Shown: positions 1 to 9,918 of the stretch, one piece after another
How positions within the stretch are numbered: the stretch's first letter is position 1
Layout: each line of letters begins with the position of its first letter
From: Gracilaria domingensis
Taxonomy: Eukaryota; Rhodophyta; Florideophyceae; Gracilariales; Gracilariaceae
Reading direction: 5' to 3'
DNA: 64,000 nucleotides
Assembly (NCBI GenBank): GCA_022539475.1
Contig: VCMS01000213.1
Span: 1 to 64,000, forward strand
Made by a program: the position numbers and the translations under genes
Notes under the pieces: generated by a model
Seen by the model: the letters and a program-made list of their open reading frames with translations, nothing else
What the model was told of the DNA's origin: nothing
Database searches by the model: none

Positions 1-291
1 AGGTCTATGGATTTGCTGGTAGATACCATTACATGTACCAGATGCTACGCACTACCTGATGCTGTCATCGGGTGGCGGGATTTCCGACCCACGTTTGTCA
101 ATGGTGACGAGGAGGAGGAGGCGGAGGATGAACTGTTGTCCGATAAGGAGGGTGGGGCGGTTGACATGGACGAAGACCAAGTGGTCGTGGAGATTGGTGT
201 GGAAGCGGACGCCGGTAGAACCGAAGTGCTCGAGAGTAGTAGTGATGACGATTTGCCAATAATGAGGCTGCGAGCGCCTCGAAGTGGATGA
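1..291 (+). pseudogene. 3' end of acidic-tail protein, left copy (partial at window edge)
   Basis: The reading frame runs in from the left edge to a TGA at 289-291. It corresponds to the last ~95 codons of the right copy (14,767-15,210) but is locally altered near its start, where the copies differ by small indels. What is visible is a strongly acidic stretch (a run of Glu around positions 109-125), a Val/Glu-rich middle and a conserved ending SSDDDLPIMRLRAPRSG. I do not recognise the family. The acidic tail is typical of nuclear or chromatin proteins and some transposases, but nothing here proves that. Confidence 0.4.
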
Positions 292-555
292 GAATGAGAT
301 GATTAGTAAATTATGTGTGTCTTGCGAGTATTAAGAGTAGTATACTATTACAAGGCTATACATATGAACATAGAAAAGGTGCGGCAGGCTGGTAATTGAA
401 CAAATGTCAAACGTCTTTGGTCCAGTTGCGTCTAATTGCAACATGCCAAATGCTCGGTATCGTTAACATCATTGGTGGCCCCAGTCAATTCGCAATTGAA
501 AATGTAGCGTCCTAACATTTCTGAAACTGCACTTAAGGTTGCTTTTAAGAGAAGT

Positions 556-1467
556 GTGAAACTGAGAAGTCTATACAGTTCCTGTCTATGCGGTACTTGT
601 GGCAGTATGGTGACTGTATCAGGAAAAATGGCAGAGAAACAGAGAGACTTGGCGGAAATTTCACCAAATACCTTGTCTAAGTTCATATATGCCAATGGCT
701 ACGGTATATTAAGTTCCGTTGATGGAACGTTGAGAAGAGAAGGATAGTCAATCCCAGAAGAAGTTGTGAAGTGTATGAAGTTCATTGACGAACGTGTTGG
801 TTTCGGACTTGTCACAGGGGGTGATGTGGGCGACGTGGAGGGGAAAATGGAAGGACTCGGAGACTATAAGTTTGGTGTCTCGGCGAATCATGGAGCTTTC
901 CTGCGTTTCTCTGACGAGAGGGAAATTAAGGGTGCATTCAATGATCACACCCTTGACCACACTGTTGACGGACTACTGTTCCTGGCAAGGGATTTGAATA
1001 GGAAGCATGGTATTGTGAATGATGATGACAAGGGGTTCGTGGAGACTAGAAGTGATAGTGGCCTTCCCAATTTCGTGTACAACAAACTGTGGCAGTGGAA
1101 AGAAGAAGTGGATTCTGCTATTGGGGACCTGTTGCAGAAGATGGATGCGTTTGTTATCTATCCCGGCGATAAAAGTTGCGAAATTGTGGACAAGCGATAC
1201 ACAAAAGGAAGCGGAGGAGAAAATCTTGTGGATAATGAACCGAGATTTATTGATACGGATGACGTCGTGACGTTCGGAAGTGCTTTGAGCGACGGGCCTT
1301 TGCATGAGGTAGGCGTGTACGGCGTTCACGTCAAAGAAGATTGTATCCCGGGTGGAGTACACAACCTGTTCGAAAGCGTGGAGGATGTACATTCGACAAT
1401 TATGTTGGTGGCTCTGTTGTACGGCTACGAGGAAAAGCAGCACGATAAAAACCACCAAGATTCATAA
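556..1467 (+). pseudogene. HAD-family phosphatase-like pseudogene, left copy
   Basis: The frame resembles HAD class IIB phosphatases (Cof/trehalose-phosphatase-like fold). It has a motif I region GYGILSSVDGTL, a TGG-D segment where active relatives have TGRD, and a motif IV region SALSDGPLHEV. Two features argue against activity: the nucleophile aspartate of D-x-D-G-T is serine, and a TAG at 745-747 interrupts the frame just after motif I. Both are shared with the right copy, so they predate the duplication. This copy has GTG where the right copy has the first ATG. The convergent paralogue at 1,520-2,475 keeps the DVDGT motif. Substrate unknown. Confidence 0.6.
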
Positions 1468-1519
1468 AATGGTATTGAGATATACACGACACTTTTATTA
1501 CTGAGATCTCATATCATAG

Positions 1520-2475
1520 CTAAGTATTAAGGGCATCGTAGCACTTGAAACAAATTCCAAGAGCATTTCTAAACCTTTGACACTTGCATTTTCTGTACCC
1601 GTACAGTTCTGCCACCCTTCTGATGGTCTCATGCACGTCCTCCACGCCATCAACAAGATATGTTACCGCTGTTGGATGGTCTTCTCCCTTCACATGAACT
1701 GCCAGGGTTGCCATTTCCTATAGAGGGCCATCATTGGAAGCATTCCCGAAAGCAACGATTAAATGTGTGTCGAACTGGGGGTCGTTTTCAACCAAGGCTA
1801 GCGCCCCACTATTTTTCGTGAAACGAATGTCCCCTATGTCACAGTTTTCATCTTGAGGGTACGCAACCAGGTTCGGAAAGGATGTCAACACTTTTGAAAT
1901 ACCGGAGTTAACTTCTGTTTTCCACTTCGAGAGTCCATTGTACGTGAAGTTAGGGAGTCCACTGTCTTTTCTAGTGCTCACCACTGCTTGTTGACGTGAC
2001 GCTCTTCGTGAAGTCCGTGCGATTCATTTAAGGAGAGTGCAAGTCTCTCAAGTTCGGCTGCACATCTTTCGTAGCCTTCCCTGTCAAGGTCCTGATCAAT
2101 TTCGGTACCATTGGATAATCTCACCCGTGCGCCTTGGTTTCCAGAGATGCCAAAAGTGTAGCCACCCAGGTGCTCCATGAAACTCTCGGCATCCTCTATA
2201 TCTCGCCCAGTAGCAATTCCGAAACCAACGCGTGCGTTGATGTACTTCATGCATTTGACTGTTTCGGCAGGAATGTTCTCCCCAGCTCTTTTCAGAGTAC
2301 CGTCAACATCACTAATCACGGCGTAGCCATTTTCGAATATTTCGTTAGCCAGCTGCTGAGGAGTTACTTCTTGGGCTCTAACTTCCGAGTTATACATGTT
2401 TTGAAAGCTTTCGAAAGGGTTCGTTTTGCAAATGGGTGTGGGTATACGAATGAGAAGGATGTGATTGATGTTCAA
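1520..2475 (-). pseudogene. HAD-family phosphatase-like gene, left copy, frameshifted
   Basis: Paralogue of the convergent gene at 556-1,467. It shows motif I DVDGTL, the TGRD segment, a lysine-bearing middle region and motif IV FGNASNDGPL, which identify a HAD hydrolase (class IIB-like). Relative to the right copy it carries an extra 5 bp at about 1,992-2,001, a tandem duplication that shifts the frame in the cap region. Both copies also share an in-frame TAG directly after the motif IV sequence NDGPL, before a further 64 codons beginning EMATLAVHV that align with the other paralogue. Probably non-functional. Motif IV has GN where active enzymes usually have GD. Confidence 0.6.
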
Positions 2476-2505
2476 AAGGTGTTTCGTAGTATAAAAAGAG
2501 TCTAA

Positions 2506-3023
2506 GAACGACCATATACGGGTATTGTAGTACTGTTTTAAAACGTTACTAGGAGGAGAAGTTTTTGCATCGATTTGAAGTAAAGAAAGGATGATTTAGT
2601 CATAAATTATATGTACGGGTTCAAGTGGGTAAAGAAAACTGTAAATATCTTTACATGAGCTTAGAAGTCAAGAAGAGTAAAACAACCTCCATTCTGGGTT
2701 GAAACCCATAAAAGGGTTACCTTACTTTATACGTGTGCCCCAAGTAATGCAAACGCTTAGTTCTTCAGAAATATCACAATTTTTGTACTTGTTTCGTTAC
2801 TAGTATCGTGCACTTTAATGATATGGAATGACCATTTTCTATCTAGCAAAATCTTAGCGAAGTATTAGTGATAACGGATGTAGGATTTAAAGTGGCATAT
2901 TTGAACCACAGAAGGAAGAACAATATAAGTAATGTAATAGGAACAGGTCATTTCGATAAAGTAACTTTTATGTTTAACTATCTCTAAAAGGTTTACAACA
3001 CCGAAAAGTCATGTGTTCTAACC
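2506..3023. other. AT-rich intergenic spacer, left copy
   Basis: No convincing ORF. It lies between the 5' end of the HAD gene and the 3' end of the reductase-like gene and is repeated with minor changes at 17,420-17,938. A TATAAAAAG string at about 2,490 points rightwards and has no gene downstream on that strand. I see no other structure. Confidence 0.5.
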
Positions 3024-3926
3024 TCAAAGCTGGGGGAATGGGGAGCGGGATAACTTTTCCTTAACAACGTTGACGTAGTTTGTATGAAAAGGAGCGGGGT
3101 CACCGCCTACAATGTTTCTTTCTTGGCGGGAAAAGTCGTAGAAGTACGCGTTCCTAAACTGAAAGTCGGAGAAAGAAGTAGGGAAGCCAACGAGAGTTTT
3201 CCCATATGCAAGAAGTCGCCCAACGGTCTCTTCCAGGTTGAAAGTAGTACCTGTCTTAAGCGAAACTATCTTCAACAGCTCTTTCATTATTGTGAGCACA
3301 ACCGTACTGCACTCCGTAGCGACTACGCCCATAGGAATGAAACCTCTTGAGGCCCCGACGATGTTGAACGCTGATAGCCACACGAGCTTCTCATAATAGC
3401 TTACGAGAAATGTGTCTTCGTCGACAACCCCGCAAGTGAGACCCATAGAGCTAAACCTGTCTGCAACGTTGGAGGCCCACTTTCCTGTTGCGACAGTGAG
3501 ACCATCCGGAATTTGAGGAATGACACCATCCTGCGGAGCTGCGTTTCTTGAGGGGACACCAGCGTATAGGACAACTTTTGAACATTTGTCCACACCGAGC
3601 TTCGAAACCAATGGTATGATGTCTCCATTCTGGAAGAAAACGAGATTCTCTCTGAGCGAATAAGGGCAAGCCTGAATTACGGTCTCCAGGGTGTTCGTTC
3701 TTCCACAAACTAGTATCGGTACATCAGAAAGATGAGAGGTAGCAGCCATGCTGCAGAATTCGTGTGCGAAAATGACCGTATCTTCTTCGTTCGCCAGCAT
3801 GGTACCTATACGCTCCCTTCCAACAATAACGGCCCGAGTCCTTCGGGCGGGAGACGAGGCCTGACGGACGTCAGAGTATCTGGGACTCGGAGGCGGAGTC
3901 GGAGGCATGTCGGACTGGGAGTTCAT
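3024..3926 (-). CDS. Ketopantoate-reductase-like protein, left copy
   Basis: A 300-codon frame starting at the ATG of MNSQSDMPPTPPP, the same start as in the right copy. After a Pro/Ser-rich leader there is a Rossmann strand-loop (VIVGRERIG; the right copy has the canonical GKGRIG, so this copy has lost the central glycine). The segment FFQNGD, like the QNG of ApbA/PanE proteins, follows, then a helical C-terminal half with EKLVWLSAFNIVGA, like the conserved Lys region of that family. The fold assignment rests on these segments; the substrate is not known and 2-dehydropantoate is only the family default. The gene is not obviously broken, but the Gly loss and the absence here of the divergent promoter region and epimerase start suggest it may be decaying. 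Confidence 0.6.
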   Translation of the reverse strand: MNSQSDMPPTPPPSPRYSDVRQASSPARRTRAVIVGRERIGTMLANEEDTVIFAHEFCSMAATSHLSDVPILVCGRTNTLETVIQACPYSLRENLVFFQNGDIIPLVSKLGVDKCSKVVLYAGVPSRNAAPQDGVIPQIPDGLTVATGKWASNVADRFSSMGLTCGVVDEDTFLVSYYEKLVWLSAFNIVGASRGFIPMGVVATECSTVVLTIMKELLKIVSLKTGTTFNLEETVGRLLAYGKTLVGFPTSFSDFQFRNAYFYDFSRQERNIVGGDPAPFHTNYVNVVKEKLSRSPFPQL

Positions 3927-4341
3927 TGCAAGTGTTCGATTGTTTTTGTGTGACGATAAAAAGGGAAGATGGGGCGGAGAACTGCTGGGGTAAAGAGTGT
4001 TACGTAAGGACAAACGGTTGGGAAGCGCAGAACGGGAACATGGTTCACTTTGTGAAAGTGAGCGAAATGTATGATATGTGATTGTACTGAATGAATGATA
4101 GGGCTTGTATGAGACGACAAGCCACAAAGTGTGATGATGTTTTATGAAAGGTAGGTGGAACAGTAGAAAGTGTGCAATGAATGAAACTGATTTCGAACCT
4201 GAGTTGTAAAGTAGTTGTAAAGTACGAGTTACGGGGAGCTTGAATACAGGACGAAAGGAGCCATTTTGGCGTCATAAATGAGGTGAACGGGTTTTATAGC
4301 TTCAATCGGATTGCCATAATTAAAAGGATGGAGTTGGATTG

Positions 4342-4644
4342 CGCCCGAATACGTCTATAAAGGTCGTAGAAGCACTTATGAAGGAAGGAGTTGTAGACAT
4401 GTTATTGTTGATGACGGTGGAGCCAGGGTTTGGAGGACAGGCGTTTATGGAGGGTGTTCTTGATAAGGTGCGACATGCAAGGAAGTTGTACCCAAGAATA
4501 GGGATACAGGTGGATGGAGGTATTGGACTGAGTACTGTGAAAGCAGTAGTGAAGGCCGGTGCAAACATTTCAGTTGCAGGATCTGCCATCTTTGGCTCGA
4601 GTAACCCAGCTCATGTCATAGCTGGTTTTCGAAAGGTTGGTTAG
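4342..4644 (+). pseudogene. Ribulose-phosphate 3-epimerase, 5'-deleted left copy
   Basis: Encodes only the C-terminal ~100 residues of the epimerase (MTVEPGFGGQAFM, then VDGGIG and the phosphate-binding VAGS). Alignment with the right copy shows a 455-bp loss at about 4,320-4,341 that removes the TATA box, start codon and N-terminal half. A short shared AAT at the junction suggests microhomology-mediated deletion, with a second small loss a few bases on. The remaining codons are almost unchanged, so the deletion is recent relative to the duplication. Confidence 0.9.
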
Positions 4645-4711
4645 AGGTAGTAGCATAAATTTATTGTTTATTACATTGTTACCTTTACGTGTTATCACAA
4701 CCAAATTCTCC

Positions 4712-5043
4712 TTCTCCATTAGAGATGTATTTCTCTTGTATGACAACCGGGAAAGGATGTGAGAGAACATCAATATATCCCCAGTGGACGCTGAGAGGGA
4801 GGATGAACTACTCTACGTGCTATCATTGTTACCCATCCGGTGTCGAGTGGTGACATATTCTTTTTTTGTCACAACCCAGACAGGATGTGACGGAAGAAGA
4901 ACATGCCCCCAGTCGAGACAGAGGGTGAGCAACTCTAAGTACAATCACTAGTGCCTAGCTTGCCTCCACTGGCAATATCTTCCTGTTTTGCTATAACCAT
5001 CGAGTGGGGTTATGGTGGAAGAGAAAAATATCGCCGGTCGAGG
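4712..5043 (+). repeat. Three tandem long hairpins, left copy
   Basis: Counterpart of the better-described array at 20,071-20,402 (offset 15,359). Units lie at about 4,712-4,791, 4,840-4,919 and 4,963-5,043. Each unit is an imperfect inverted repeat with 36-37-nt arms and a 6-9-nt loop, and shares the words CCAGTCGA-like and GGATGTGA-like with the others. A few positions differ from the right copy, mostly without destroying the stem. The array follows the truncated epimerase copy. Confidence 0.75.
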
Positions 5044-5284
5044 CGAGGTGGGTGGGGATTATGTGAGCGCGAAAGAGGAGACAGAGAGGTGGCGCTCAAA
5101 TAGTGGAAGGTGCGAAGGTGTACAGTAGATGTTTTGGCGGGAAATGGGATGAGGGAAACAGGGACAATCATGGTGCTGGATATAGCCCGTGTGGTTGGAC
5201 AGTGGGGGTGGACAGCACAGTTTAGCTCGATTGCACTGTATCGCAGCGGAAACTTCGATCCAACTACTACTTCTTCTTCTGAAG

Positions 5285-6206
5285 ATGTCGAACGGATACG
5301 TGAAGGATGAGGAGCTGTTGGTGCTGTTGGAGGGGAAGGAGGTACCGCCGACGCCGTCACCAAAGCGGGAAGAGGACGTGATTACGGCGGCTGGTCGGAT
5401 GTCGCAGAAGAAGGAAGTGGCTGATGAAGGAAAGAAGTGTGAGGCGAGGAGAGGGGATGGTGATGAGGTGGAGAAGGGGGTAGAATTGGAGGTGGAGGGG
5501 GTCGCAATGGAGAGAAGGGGTGCGGTGCATCTGAGTCAGTTAGAGGTTGGAGACCAGATAGAGAGTGGGGGCGGAGAGGGTGACAGGGGATGCGGTTTGT
5601 GGGGGAGATGAAGGCGAGGGTGGGGATGTTGGGGTTGGTGATGAAGGAGCAACTGGACGATGGAATTGTGGAGATTGTAACGGAAATGGGCGGTGTGGTG
5701 CTGAGTGGGGGTGGTAGTAGTGTTTCGGTTGAGGCGATTTCGAGCCTGCGGAATTCGTTGTCGGTATTGGGAGTGGAGATGAGAAATCATGTGTATGGGA
5801 TAGTGGAGTGTGCGGGAAGGGAGGTTGGAGAGTTGCGGGAGGAGAATAGGGTTCTGAACGAGAGGTTGGACGTGCTGGAGAAGGAGGTGAAGGAGCTGTG
5901 CAAGAGGCAAAGATTGGTGGAAGAGGAGAGGGTGAAAGGAGGTGTGGAGGGAAAGACGGAGAAGGGAAGTGTGGGAAGGGTGGCGGTGCAGAAGGGGTCT
6001 CCTGTGACACAAAGAGTGGTGGGGTTGGGGATGGGAAGAGCCGTCTGAAGAAGAGGCGTAAGGAGATGAAGAAGGTGGAGGAGGAGGTGCCGCGGGAGGG
6101 AGTGGGAGCTCCGGTGGTGACTGGGTTTAGGAGTGCGGCGGAGGTAGCGCGGACTGCGAAGGGGATTCTGAGGGGACAGGAGGAGAGAAGGATGGGAGGG
6201 ATTTGA
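5285..6206 (+). pseudogene. Coiled-coil protein gene, left copy, frameshifted
   Basis: Starts at the ATG of MSNGYV. The first ~100 codons are open here but closed by stops in the right copy. Further on, a one-base difference near 5,587 and a 7-base difference near 6,010 put the rest in other frames. The middle carries a heptad-like Leu/Glu-rich stretch (REVGELREENRVLNERLDVL) typical of a coiled coil, followed by a Lys/Arg-rich segment. I do not recognise the family. Base composition is very purine-rich on this strand, which also creates long spurious antisense frames. Confidence 0.5.
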
Positions 6207-7764
6207 AGCCGTTTTGGGGCGAGGCGGGTATACGAGAAGGGGGAGGGTTGTCCACCTGACTTCTACAAAATGACGTTTGCGGAGACGGAGAGAGAGGATG
6301 CGAACGCTGAGGGGCGAGAAATGGGTAAATAGCGGGGGTGGTGTGGACTCGGAAGAAGTGATGGGATGATTGAGGTGGGATGAATTGCGATTGGCATTGC
6401 AACATGGGAGAAAATGGAAACGCAAACTAGCACGAGTGCAGTTTTGAGAGAGGGTCGCGGAAAAGAGTGAATGGGGTGGTGCGGCGAAGTAGAACCTCTA
6501 CAAAAACTAGGGGACCCAAGCACTAAACTGCGCGAAATGGAATTTAATATTCCAAAATTTCTTAATTTTTTGAGTGCCAGCCTCTGCTACCCCCTCGCGC
6601 GCCCCAAATAGCCCCAAAACTAGCTTAGTTTCCAAAGCGAACAGACTATATTCCACTTTGCAGAACACAGACGAATGGAAACTGAACCTAGACTTCCATG
6701 TTCTGGAAATTCATCATCTGTACAGACCTTGCTGGACTCTACGTTTTCTGCGGCTAGCATTTGCGTGAAGCTCGTGAACGTGTGGTGCAACCACGTGGGA
6801 CGGGAACTGCGTAGGTTGCACTTTTGCGGAGCAGTTGAGCATGGGAACTCCGCTCCTGGGTGACAACCGAGGTCAGGAGCGAGATCAGTCCCGTAGAGTC
6901 ACACAGATTGGTCTCAACGGTCATGCTTGGGGTCCCAAGCTCTGGAAGGTGAGTCAAGCCGAGAGTTCTCAGCAAACTTCTGTCGTTTGCCACACCCCCG
7001 TTGTGCCTTCCAAGTCGTCGTAACTCTCCTTCCTGCTGTCTCTCTTGACCTTGCCCTTCTTGTGCTTCCCCACCCACCACATCCCGGTTCTACACTTCTA
7101 TGTTTACCTTTTGTTTCTATGGCGCCCGAGGGAGATAATCTGGGACGCGCAAACAGAAGCTTTTGCGAAGCCGCAGCTCGGTGCTGCGACGCAACCATTT
7201 CACGAAGATTTGGTCGCTCTCCTTCGGCGAAAGAAACGCTTGGCGCGCAAACCAAGCATTCCCACATTAGTAAAATCTACTGGTTCTGGCCCGCGTACAG
7301 TGCGGAATAAAAAATATTTACTGGACGACCCTTGCCAATTTCTGGACGACCCTCGCCAAAAACTAGCATCTGCAAGAGACAGACGTACCCTACCGTTGGG
7401 TTAGACTTGTGCGGGCGTGGCTCTCTCTCCCGAAGTCCGTTCTTCTTGGTTCCCCGTCTTTCCGTCTTCTCCGTGGTGGTTTCTTTTGTTGTCCTTGTTC
7501 TCGTCATCGTTCTTTCCCGTTTCCATACCCCACAGTTGTCTTTGATGTTGCTCCTCTCTGTTCCTTCGTCTTTGTGCGGGCCTTCCCTGCCTGCATCTGT
7601 TCCCTTGCTTCTCTTGTCGGCCTTGAACTCTGGTTTTGCTGGTTCTTTCGCGTTTCGATTCCGTTCCTCACATAGTGTTGCTTTGCATCTGTTGTTGCTA
7701 GACACACTGTGCGATACGGCGTCAGGTTCCTATTAACCTACGGCCCTGAGGCAATCGTTCAAGA
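6207..7764. other. Non-coding stretch: end of duplicated segment, then pyrimidine-rich DNA
   Basis: Up to 6,677 this repeats the right copy, including a short palindrome GGAATTTAATATTCC. From about 7,040 to 7,740 the + strand is strongly T/C-rich (many TCTTCC and TTCTTG words) and has open frames in several phases with no recognisable domain. This reads like a promoter/5'UTR region of the zinc-finger gene that follows. No clear TATA box was found. Confidence 0.45.
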
Positions 7765-7833
7765 GTAAGTTGTTCTCAGCTGCTCTTTTGGCATTTTGTG
7801 TGACTACTAACTTCTTGTTTGTTTCACATCAAG
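7765..7833 (+). other. Predicted spliceosomal intron (5'UTR)
   Basis: It has a GTAAGT donor, a perfect TACTAAC branch site at 7,805-7,811 and an AG acceptor 22-23 nt after the branch A, with total length 69 nt. A TAG at 7,866 in the downstream zinc-finger frame means the intron would lie in the leader rather than between coding exons, unless splicing differs. Introns of 59-88 nt elsewhere in the window support the size. Confidence 0.5.
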
Positions 7834-7871
7834 CGCCAAGGTCTTTCGTCTCATCCAGCGAGTATTAGTCC

Positions 7872-8264
7872 GTGATTGACTCGGACGAGCGTTTAGGAGA
7901 AGTCCCCGATCCCGTTCAGCAGATAAAGAAGTCGGTTGTGCAGCCTCTTGACGAGCCACGCGAGCGCCATATCTTTCGTGTAGCCACTCAGAAGGAGAAG
8001 CGCGGCCGTAACCCTCCGCCGCGTAAGCGAATCTTCAAACGCTGTCGGGTCTGTGACATCAAGGCCCAAAGCCAGCGTCAGTTTGAAGTCCATCAAGGCG
8101 TCCGTCTCCATCGCAGAGCTTTACGCGGCGCAAACTATACCGGGCTGGACATTCAATGCAAGGCTTGCGACATCCGGTTCTCTGAAGCCCACGATCTGCA
8201 CGTCCACTACAGGAGCCGCCGTCATCGTGCGACAGTTAGAAAGAAAAAAAATACTATCTTTTAG
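7872..8264 (+). CDS. Protein with two U1-type C2H2 zinc fingers
   Basis: A 130-codon frame with two fingers of identical spacing, C-x2-C-x12-H-x5-H (CRVC...H...H at about residues 57-79 and CKAC...H...H at about 94-116). This is the U1/matrin type found in RNA-binding and spliceosomal proteins. The flanks are very basic (RKR, RRHRATVRKKK), consistent with nucleic-acid binding in the nucleus. There is no ATG in frame after the upstream TAG at 7,866, so the protein either starts at a non-ATG codon (GTG at 7,872) or its first exon has been missed. I infer RNA or DNA binding from the fingers; the target is unknown. Confidence 0.5.
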   Translation: MIDSDERLGEVPDPVQQIKKSVVQPLDEPRERHIFRVATQKEKRGRNPPPRKRIFKRCRVCDIKAQSQRQFEVHQGVRLHRRALRGANYTGLDIQCKACDIRFSEAHDLHVHYRSRRHRATVRKKKNTIF

Positions 8265-8494
8265 AGCACAGCTATCTCTTTTCATTGTACAGTTGTACAG
8301 TTGCACATTACACGATATCTTCTGCGGAATGATATCCTGCAACGCATGAAATACTGTTGCTAGTACAGATGATGTCCATTATGAAATCATACCGTTTTAT
8401 TCGTATCTATTCTTCTATCGACCGCTTTTGCTAACCACTACTTCGCTATATTACATGTACCATTTCTCCATGACGAAGCGGGTGTAGGCTCAAT

Positions 8495-8670
8495 CTGCGG
8501 CAGATGCCGCAGAGGGCACCTGCACCAAAGTGCGGTATCGGTAGAACCCATACGCACTCCGAGAGGATGAAACGCGAAGCGCCTCATCCTCTCCGTCCCT
8601 CATGTAGGGAACCATGCCCAGATGCATGGTTCCCTACTTGAGGAACCTGCACCTGTAGCTCGTGAGCTAC
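8495..8670. repeat. Row of four short hairpins
   Basis: Four inverted repeats stand in a row: 8,495-8,512 (7-bp arms), 8,561-8,593 (10-bp arms), 8,604-8,637 (14-bp perfect arms around CCAGAT) and 8,655-8,670 (7-bp arms). They lie ~230 nt downstream of the zinc-finger gene and are separated by 10-50 nt. No protein frame covers them. They could be a 3'-end structure, small-RNA precursors or the remains of a foldback element. Confidence 0.6.
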
Positions 8671-9918
8671 GTACGCATCAAAAGACATTTACCTGTATAC
8701 GCAAGCAGAAAGTATCCATAAGTTAGTCAATGCTACGTTGGATACATTTGAAATGCGATGGAACGTACCATTGATAATGCAAAACAGAAACGTTGCGCTA
8801 GAAAAGTCGAGGGACCTAGTAACTCGCAAAAGTAACCCAAAGCTTATTTCCTGCCGTGTACATGTCGCAGAGCGCGAAGAGACGTGGTGAGGATTGGTTA
8901 GTTTAGAACAAAGATACGTAGAAGGATATGGAAGCACGTACGAAAAGACTGCACGGAAAGACTGCACGGAATACATCGGTGAGATACGGATGATGTCCGC
9001 TTTATGGAGGCGTACATTAGGCGGACATGAAGCGTACCTCATTCTCTTCCCCGCACTCTACTTCGTAGCGAGTGCGAGAGCGGAGAAAGGTACGACGGAG
9101 CGCCGCTCGTGATCCGTGCCATCCACATCCTCGCGTTCTACTCCGGCGGAGTAGAACGCGCGACGGTAACGGTCGGTCGGACGCCGGAGGTGCGGCGGCG
9201 GCGGCGGAGGGAAGAGATTTATTTTTCTGTGCGTAATTGGACAGGTGTACAGCGTACAACGTTGCGAAACCACAGGTTTATAACCAGTGGTAGATAATAC
9301 GAGAAGTACACCCTTGTGTTGAGGTCGACGTGTACCTACGTTCTTTTTTGAACGAAAGCACGTGATTTAAACTCAAATATATATTCTCCGTTCTCAGCAT
9401 GACGTCGATCTTGACTGTCACTTGACCTCCTTCTCCCTTCGGACGACCTTCCCTTGCAGTCTTTGTCGTCGTATCTCGTTCATTTCTTCTTCCCATGGTC
9501 TACTACTGTACACATAAGAAGCGTGGGTGCCCCTTCGTTACTCGCCGAGGAGTCTTATCTCTTCAATAGCATGTCAACCATTGCCCGTTTCGTCTGAAAG
9601 CAGCGCTGAAAGACGACAATAGACAGCCCATTCGGAGAAGCAAGCGTCTCAAGCTTTCCGCGTCCGCGCCCGCATCTTCCGAAACGGTCACTGCTCTTTG
9701 TCGCCTTCCCGAGCCTCCGGTGTTCGAGGACATCGTTGACCCCACTCCGTGCGCCCCTCCCATTCCGAACACTTCGCATTGTGTTTCTCCTTCCCCGGGT
9801 CCCGCGTCATTAGAGCGAGAACACGGAAGCAGTTCCCGCCCAGTGCCTTTTGAGAAGACCCTCGGTGATTTGCATATGGATTATCTCACGGTTTGTCTGG
9901 CTTCAGTAGCTTCTAACC
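8671..9918. other. Intergenic DNA with one strong hairpin
   Basis: No recognisable gene. At 9,132-9,160 there is a perfect 13-bp inverted repeat with a 3-nt loop (arms CGCGTTCTACTCC). An open frame at 9,720-10,097 has no recognised domain and may be a leader of the transposase remnant that follows. Confidence 0.4.

Larger units (their letters stand above)
1..6677. repeat. Segmental duplication, left copy (continues beyond window start)
   Basis: Nearly the whole stretch is repeated in the same orientation at 14,914-22,024, with the same gene order and an estimated few percent divergence by eye. The offset is about 14,913-14,919 up to position 4,320 and 15,359 after it, because this copy lacks 455 bp present in the right copy (the 5' half of the epimerase gene and its promoter). 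Homology stops abruptly at about 6,677/22,024. It is still present at base 1, so the true left boundary lies outside the window. The two copies are separated by about 8.2 kb of single-copy DNA. Confidence 0.95.

Noticed and set aside
7332-7736. 134-codon hydrophobic frame in the pyrimidine-rich region
   Set aside because: Leu/Ser/Val/Phe content follows from T/C-rich DNA; other phases are open too; interpreted as leader or promoter DNA.
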